64,000 nucleotides of DNA from assembly GCA_023653785.1 (NCBI GenBank), contig JAMKCH010043936.1, positions 1 to 64,000 of the forward strand, in the 5' to 3' direction. Source of the DNA: Ophioderma brevispina (Eukaryota; Echinodermata; Ophiuroidea; Amphilepidida; Ophiodermatidae). This document shows, in pieces, positions 58,146 to 64,000 of the stretch (positions within the stretch are counted from its first letter, which is position 1; each line of letters begins with the position of its first letter). A model generated the notes under the pieces. The model was not told the origin of the DNA. It worked only from the letters and a program-made list of their open reading frames with translations, and did no database searches. Made by a program: the position numbers and the translations under genes.

Positions 58146-59784
58146 CATCACCGTTGAGGTGTGCATGGTCAAGCGAGAATGGTTACTTCCGGTTCAGGAT
58201 GCGTATCGGGAAATGCATTGAGCCCGTCAGAGCAACCACTGACCTCTACAACATGTCAGTCGGGCTGCCGCACAGTTGAATGATCGTCGAGTGAAACAAC
58301 AGAAGTGCTTTTCCCCTGTTGGCATAGGGGCGGGAAACATGCATGACCTGCGTGCACATATTTCACACAGATGTTCTATTGTTATAAAAATCCTTTAACT
58401 GTGACAAGGTGTAATCAGTGGGTTTCCGCCATATTGCCAAGGCAAAAAAGCAAATTCCCGTTGTTTCAATCGGGCGCCTCAACAGGCTACCATGGGTAAG
58501 CGGTCAGTGAGCAGACGACCAGTGTAACAAACAACTTGAATTTGAGCTAAGGTGAGAGCATAAGATGTAACGGTGAACATCCCAGCGTTTCTGTGAAATC
58601 CCTGTGTAAATATATTGAGTGTCCCCCTGAGAGAGTGTCCTAGCATCCATAGGCAACATTAGGAATAAACCGTGACCTTGTAGACGAGACCATTTTGATC
58701 CAGTGCCTGAAACAACGTTGCCTACAGTACTCAATGGAGGACACAATAGACAAGATGGGTGGTAGGACACTCATCCACACGGACATTGTTTATATTACAC
58801 CGGCACAAGCTTGTAACATGGTGTTCTAACCATTTACCATTAATCAGCAGCTATGGCATTTGCAGATACTCACCTATACCCATCAAGGGGATGCTTCAGT
58901 TTGTACAAGCTCGTGCGCAACGGAAGTAGGTTATCTCACGCGGCTTAAAAGTCAACATCGCCGTTTTGCGACTTCAAAAAGGCTTATTGTGTGCAGACAC
59001 GAAGAACACTAACAATGACAAAACAACACAAATGATTTTTCTTTCTTTTTTTTTACAGTTAAAGTTGCTTAAAATAGTAATGTGCGATTCGGAGAGATAT
59101 TGAAAAACCCATTTTTCTAATTTGCTCTTAAGGAAAGATACTGCTCAAAGTGGTCGCCAATTCATCCGTTCTCCTGGAGAATATTCAATATGGATTTTCA
59201 ATGAATAAGTATTTTAAAAAAGACGTCTTCAATATTATTCTAAAATGTATTTATAGTTCCCATTACAAGTTCAATAGAGGGGTTGCATTTAATGGTTGCG
59301 TTGAGCGATCTCCAAATTATTGCACTCTTGCGTTTAGAGTGAAAACGACGGGTACCTAGGTATGATTCTCTATAATTATTGTTGTTTTAATGCTTTGAGT
59401 CTTCTGTATTTGTCGGTAATTGACTAAGTTACGGTTTAGTTAGCCCAACCATATCATACACATCCAAATTAACTGTTCATTTTCCCTTTTATTGCCCGAG
59501 GTTTTCATGTGTCGAGGAGCACGAAGGGAAATTAGAGGGCGCAATCGTGGGCCTTGAAAGTGAATCACAAAGATCCGGAATGGGCCTAGAACCCCCTGGA
59601 GCAAAATGGGCTTTGCCAAACGGCTAGAGAGACTTATCTCAGAGTGAAAAATAGTGTACCTTACCTGATTTAAAAGGGAATAGCCTAGTTTGAGCGAATC
59701 CTTATTTGCATGGTGTGCCATGGTGTGACGGCCTTCATGACTGTTATTATGAAGATTATTATTATCCCGAGTGACAGGACCTGA
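58146..59784. other. Intergenic, no gene recognised
   Basis: Mixed composition. Minus-strand frames at 58504-58770 and 59440-59844 and a plus frame at 59150-59359 show no domain. Confidence 0.4.
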
Positions 59785-59990
59785 CACAGGGGGGCGGGGT
59801 GCAGTCCGCACCCCCCACAAATTCCACAAATGGTAAAGGTCCACTGTTTTTGCTGAATTTGTTGATAAAAGTCCAAAATTTAGAGAAATTTAGGGGTATG
59901 TCAACTTTTACCAAAAAAAGGTCCACCTTTTCGGAAGACAGTCCACTTTTTCCAAGTCTCTGGCACCCCCCAAAAAATCCTATTACGGCC
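59785..59990. mobile_element. Dispersed element, copy related to 36671-37108
   Basis: It starts with a GGGGCGGGGTGCAGTCCGCACCCCCC inverted word and continues with AAAGGTCCAC, AAAAGTCCA, GGTCCACCTTTTCGG and GTCCACTTTTTCC, and ends CACCCCCCAAAAAATCC. Confidence 0.55.
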
Positions 59991-61620
59991 CTGGCGAGTT
60001 GTTACTTTACAAGAAAGCCGTCACACCAGGTAGAATGGGGATTTTTTTAAAATCATTTTCCCAGAGGCTTTATTTTCCGATGTGTCAATTAAAAGGGAAG
60101 CTTTTTACGAGTTCTTTCTTTTCTTGAAGTAATTCAACAACGCATTTGCCTTTTCTATTTTCATACCAATGTTTCAATTTATACTACGTGATTATAACGC
60201 GGGTTTTTCTTGCAACATCACGGGTGTATGAATCACGGTTTTCTATCAGGTCATACCAAGGGTATGATATCTTCTAGATGACATAAATTTGGCATTCTAC
60301 CCAAAATATTATGGCCAGTTTTTAGAGATAAAATGCTATATTTAGAGTCAACCTCGGTTTCTGGTAACTTTCCAGTCGTTATCTCTAAAATTTAACACAG
60401 ACATATATTTATGACTAAGATGACCCCGTTGTACTGTGTTAAAATTAAAACCCCAGATCATTTCATGTTGGAGAGTGGCCAGCGCTTGTCAGGGGTATCT
60501 CAGAAGACGGAAAATGGGAAATACGTCGCAGATAAACTAGGGTTTCTGCGATCCCACTCTCACACCGGTTTAGCACTCGGGCGGCAAATACTGAGGAAGC
60601 GCTGATTTTTTAAAGGGCATTTGGAAGGGTGAATATGACTTTAAAATATTGGGCAAAGAAGACATTGTACGCGAATCAGTTGTTCCGTTTCTTGTAACGA
60701 GGATGTCTTTTAATCAAACTGGAAACGGTCCAATGGCGCGTAAAGGGTTTCCATCACGTATAACACAATCTTAGTATACTTCTCAAAACTTTGCTCACTG
60801 ATAACTATAACTAACTTTTATTTTAGATTAAAAGTTTGAACATAACACGTATTTCTTCCCATAATGCATTGGTAATGACCTATGACATTACACGAACTCA
60901 ATACGCATGCGTATCAAATTTTAGCCGCCGTCCAACCCGAGATACCCCATGTAGCCTACACGTGCGTACTTGGTTACTCTTATAAATTTTGGGGAACGTG
61001 GAGATCGGTGAAATGACACTTTGACATTCCCGAAGGCATTTCAACTAACAAACAATCATCATCGTCATCACCACCACCATTTCACTTCCTACACTCTGAA
61101 AAAAGTTACTTTTCCTGTGTGAAAGTGATAACATACAGAGTCGAAGGCAAAAGGATAAATTGCATTTTTTGGTAATTAAAATTTGCCAATGCAACAAACC
61201 CTAATGGAAAAGTCACTTTCCCTGCCCTGCTATAACAACCACAAGTCAAGATAAAAATGTTTGTATATTATAAAATAATTTCTTTAGTTTTGAAATGCTG
61301 ATTTTTGTCTCTAAAAGTGCACAATTAGCACATATGAATAAAGTCGCTTTTCAGTCAGCAAGTTTGTAGTTTGGGGATTGTTCCCTGTCGGTTTGTTTAA
61401 GACCCTTTTGATCCATGGATATCCCTTTTGCGCCGCATTCGGCGGCAAGGTCTAATTGGCTATTGCCTCTCCTTTTGCAGTGCTATCGATTTAAAGCATT
61501 TAAGCAAAAAATCATAACGATGCAAGAGATGTTCAATTAATGAAATATGCTTTTAGTATTTTAGGATTATATTTTTTTACAATTAATGTTAACTGAACGA
61601 AATGGTACTGACTATTTCTT

Positions 61621-61680
61621 GATGGCAGCGTAATATTCGCGCCTTGAGCACCCGTAGGTTCGATTCGTCGCGTTATAAAT
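61621..61680 (+). mobile_element. Possible tRNA-derived SINE remnant
   Basis: GCGTAATATTCGCGCCTTGAGCACCCGTAGGTTCGATTCG contains a B-box-like GGTTCGATTCG (61657-61667). No convincing A box. Weak. Confidence 0.3.
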
Positions 61681-62704
61681 CGAAAATATTACCTTATTCT
61701 TATACTTAAACAGCAAACATTAATCCCACATTTACCATTGATGATTCCTTACAAACAAATGATAAAATGAGTTCTTGCACTTTCATGAAGTCAATCTCAT
61801 TTTCGGCATCAAAGTTTTTATTGTCGCATGCTCTTCAAACGGTATTGTGAACCTAAGCAAAGGCAAACGTTTTTCCGTTAAAGTCCATACCTGTGTTTTT
61901 GGTTCAAACTTTTTATTTAACATTTCCTTTATTAACAAACAAAATCAAAAAAAATCTGATAGAGTCAATCGATCGATAGAAAAAGGTAGTTGGTTGAAAT
62001 CGAGGTGGAAGCATTTCCACTTTCCATTAAATTAGTTAATCCGTCTTAATTTCGATAACTTATCTGTCATTCACCATTACGGTAATAAGACCTTCAGTTA
62101 GACAACGCCCTAATTTTTTCCATTCTGAGATTTTGGAACTGTAAATATTCTGTTAGGTGACCCAAAACGTAGGTATAACCTTTATTTTAAGAGATCCTCA
62201 GTCTCGACTCCACCACTCACTCTATCAAACATGAGATCACGGTATTATTAGAAAGCTTGTATATTCTCATCTTATCGTGCAAATTATTTGACTGAATTCT
62301 CCGTTATGTTGTTAAAAGCTAAAAATAATTATGGGTTATTTACGGTTACCGCAAATTATTTGCACAGTAATCCATAAGCTATTGTAATATACGTAATTAC
62401 TGCCCATAAAACGGTATGTCAGATTCATACGAATTAAGGTATGTTGGTGATGGACTTTTCTCCGACACACACAGAAACACATGTTGTAATCGCGCGAAGC
62501 ACCTTTAAGACCAAAAGAGGAGAAAATATTGCTTTTATCAGTAATCACACATCATTGCTTTAATGTCAGTGGCTCTTACACTTAAGAATTTTCAGGAAGT
62601 ATCAATGTTAATGTACATCAAAGGCCGGATTCTAAAATGGCCATTCATACCTCTACTGCATCTGCATTGCGTCAGTTGCTTTGACGTACTGATTTGCGAT
62701 TTTA

Positions 62705-62905
62705 AAGGTCCGTTCATACTTCGATGCACTATGTGTTGCGTTGCAATATAATACTAGATCTATTACTTTCTGCTGCAACTCAAAGCAACTCATTGGAAAA
62801 TCTGATGAAATGAATTTAACCTTATTGCGGTACCGTGATGCAGTTTTTGGGAAAGACTGCAGATCGACCAATGCAATTGCAACGCAGTGAAGTATGAACG
62901 AAAAC
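62705..62905. mobile_element. MITE-like element with ~35-base inverted repeats
   Basis: CGTTCATACTTCGATGCACT..GTTGCGTTGCAAT-type sequence from 62711 is complementary to the stretch ending AGTGAAGTATGAACG at 62900. A second CATTCATACCTCTACTGCATCTGCATTGCG word at 62642 suggests a related copy next to it. No coding capacity. Confidence 0.65.
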
Positions 62906-63110
62906 TGGATTTGCAGTGAGTTGCGTTTGAGTTAGCAGCAGAAAATGATCGATATATCGGCAACGCTACACACAGTACAGCCAAGTACAGCTAATAATAC
63001 CAGACCGCAATGAAAAGATAATAATCTTTATCCTTCAGAAAAATTATATTATTTCAATCATAATGGGGAAAAAAACCGTTCATATTATCGTCAGATCATT
63101 GTTTCCTTTG

Positions 63111-63255
63111 ATTGGTCCGCAGTGATCACGTGATGACGTACAGTGCATAGCGCGTTCCGAAAAGTCGAATCTATTTGAAGTCGTCGTCATGACTCTTAGC
63201 TGTAGATATCATTAGCTTGTTGCGGATTTTCTTTTGAACACATCACAAAATAGGA
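63111..63255 (+). promoter_or_regulatory. Promoter-like cluster (CCAAT, E-box, CRE words)
   Basis: An inverted CCAAT word (ATTGG, 63111-63115) is followed 11 bases later by CACGTGATGACGTA (63127-63140), which joins a CACGTGA E-box and a TGACGTA CRE half. CG dinucleotides are frequent here compared with the flanks. An ATG-initiated frame follows at 63256. Transcription direction and activity are inferred only. Confidence 0.3.
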
Positions 63256-63513
63256 ATGTCAAAGGCATTCCTCAGACACCTGCTTTTGTCTCTGCCTGAA
63301 AATGATGTCCCGTTCACAATTTTATCTGAAATGCCACATGTTTGCATTCGTTATGCTATTTCTGAACCTGTCCGTTTGTATCCCAGTACTTCAGGATTTA
63401 TCCTGGCCCTCAGTGGTTTCTGTATAATCTCTCTTACCACATTCTGCGTAACATGCTCAAACCTTTATAGTCTGTTTTTTTTTTCATATTCGCGTCACTC
63501 CATGCTATTGTGA
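63256..63513 (+). other. Open frame of 85 codons, unidentified
   Basis: It begins M-S-K-A-F-L-R-H-L-L-L and has a hydrophobic stretch near residues 47-65 (GFILALSGFCIISLTTFCV) that could span a membrane. It lies 116 bases after a CACGTGATGACGTA cluster. No family recognised. It could be a first exon or chance. Confidence 0.2.
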
Positions 63514-64000
63514 AGATATGGTTCAAATTTGGAAGGGATTGTTGATACCGTAATTTAGAGGGACACAATGGCAAGAAAATATCAGACATAATGAATGGAC
63601 CCTAATACTGAAATCACCTCCCTTTGAAAACAATTTGAGTGATTACATTTTAAAAAAAATTTTTTTTCCTTGTAAGCTTCACTTCTCACAAAGGATGCTG
63701 ACATTATGCCAGCATTTATCCAAACTCGAAAAAAACATACAGTCCATCAGTCATAGACCATTGCAATTGTATAGTTCTATTCCCCGGCTAATCCACCTTT
63801 AATATCTTACCACAAGACCTGCTAGATACACTGTAATTTCCCTTTAAAAGCCGAAGATCTAGTGGCGTTATATTATTAAATGCATTGTTCTGGTATGCAG
63901 ATAAAAGCTCAAAATTTTGGGTTTTTTTTTTGGTTTAAAAAACAAAAAAGTTTATTTTTAAAAAATTATCCCTTTGAGTTATTTTCAGCATGCAATCTTG

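Noticed and set aside
59440..59844. 134-codon minus-strand frame
   Set aside because: It runs into the dispersed element at 59785 and shows no domain.

Overview
This is eukaryotic nuclear DNA: AT-rich, dominated by introns and decayed repeats, with short phase-1 exons flanked by GT/AG splice sites. The domain set (EGF-like, ShKT, a threonine-rich stalk, one membrane span), the non-LTR retroelement fragments and the TGACCTTTGACCCC-rich repeat arrays point to a marine invertebrate, perhaps a deuterostome such as an echinoderm or hemichordate. That placement is inference.

One plus-strand gene runs through about the first 53.8 kb. Its 5' end lies left of the window. I can place fifteen exons. 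There are three tandemly duplicated EGF exons (323-1164), one more EGF exon (2084-2202), two ShKT exons (3903-4016 and 9546-9660), eight further EGF exons (12381 to 50428), and a clean 755-base terminal exon (52696-53450). The terminal exon encodes a Thr-rich stalk, a transmembrane helix and a 44-residue cytoplasmic tail, followed by poly(A) signals. The product would be a type I surface protein with at least twelve EGF-like and two ShKT modules. Several EGF modules carry Notch-type O-glucose and O-fucose consensus sites. Most EGF/ShKT exons contain 1-2 base indels, whereas the last two exons are clean. Uneven assembly quality seems likelier than a pseudogene.

The introns hold most of the sequence. 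10.2-11.3 kb has fold-back elements. 13.3-15.1 kb is an ~860-base tandem duplication with a conserved hairpin. 15.2-25.8 kb is a ~10.6 kb array of TGACC-rich modules, all in one orientation, full of DR1-type nuclear-receptor motifs and ending in cassettes of short hairpins; a minus-strand LINE fragment sits inside it. 26.3-27.5 kb is a plus-strand LINE fragment, and another RT fragment lies at 38.7-39.0 kb on the minus strand. Several dispersed repeats occur in two or more copies, including a ~440-base pair at 30.9 and 57.7 kb.

The region after 53.8 kb looks intergenic: repeats, a 43-base T run, a small inverted-repeat element at 62.7 kb and a weak promoter-like cluster near 63.1 kb. No complete second gene is supported.
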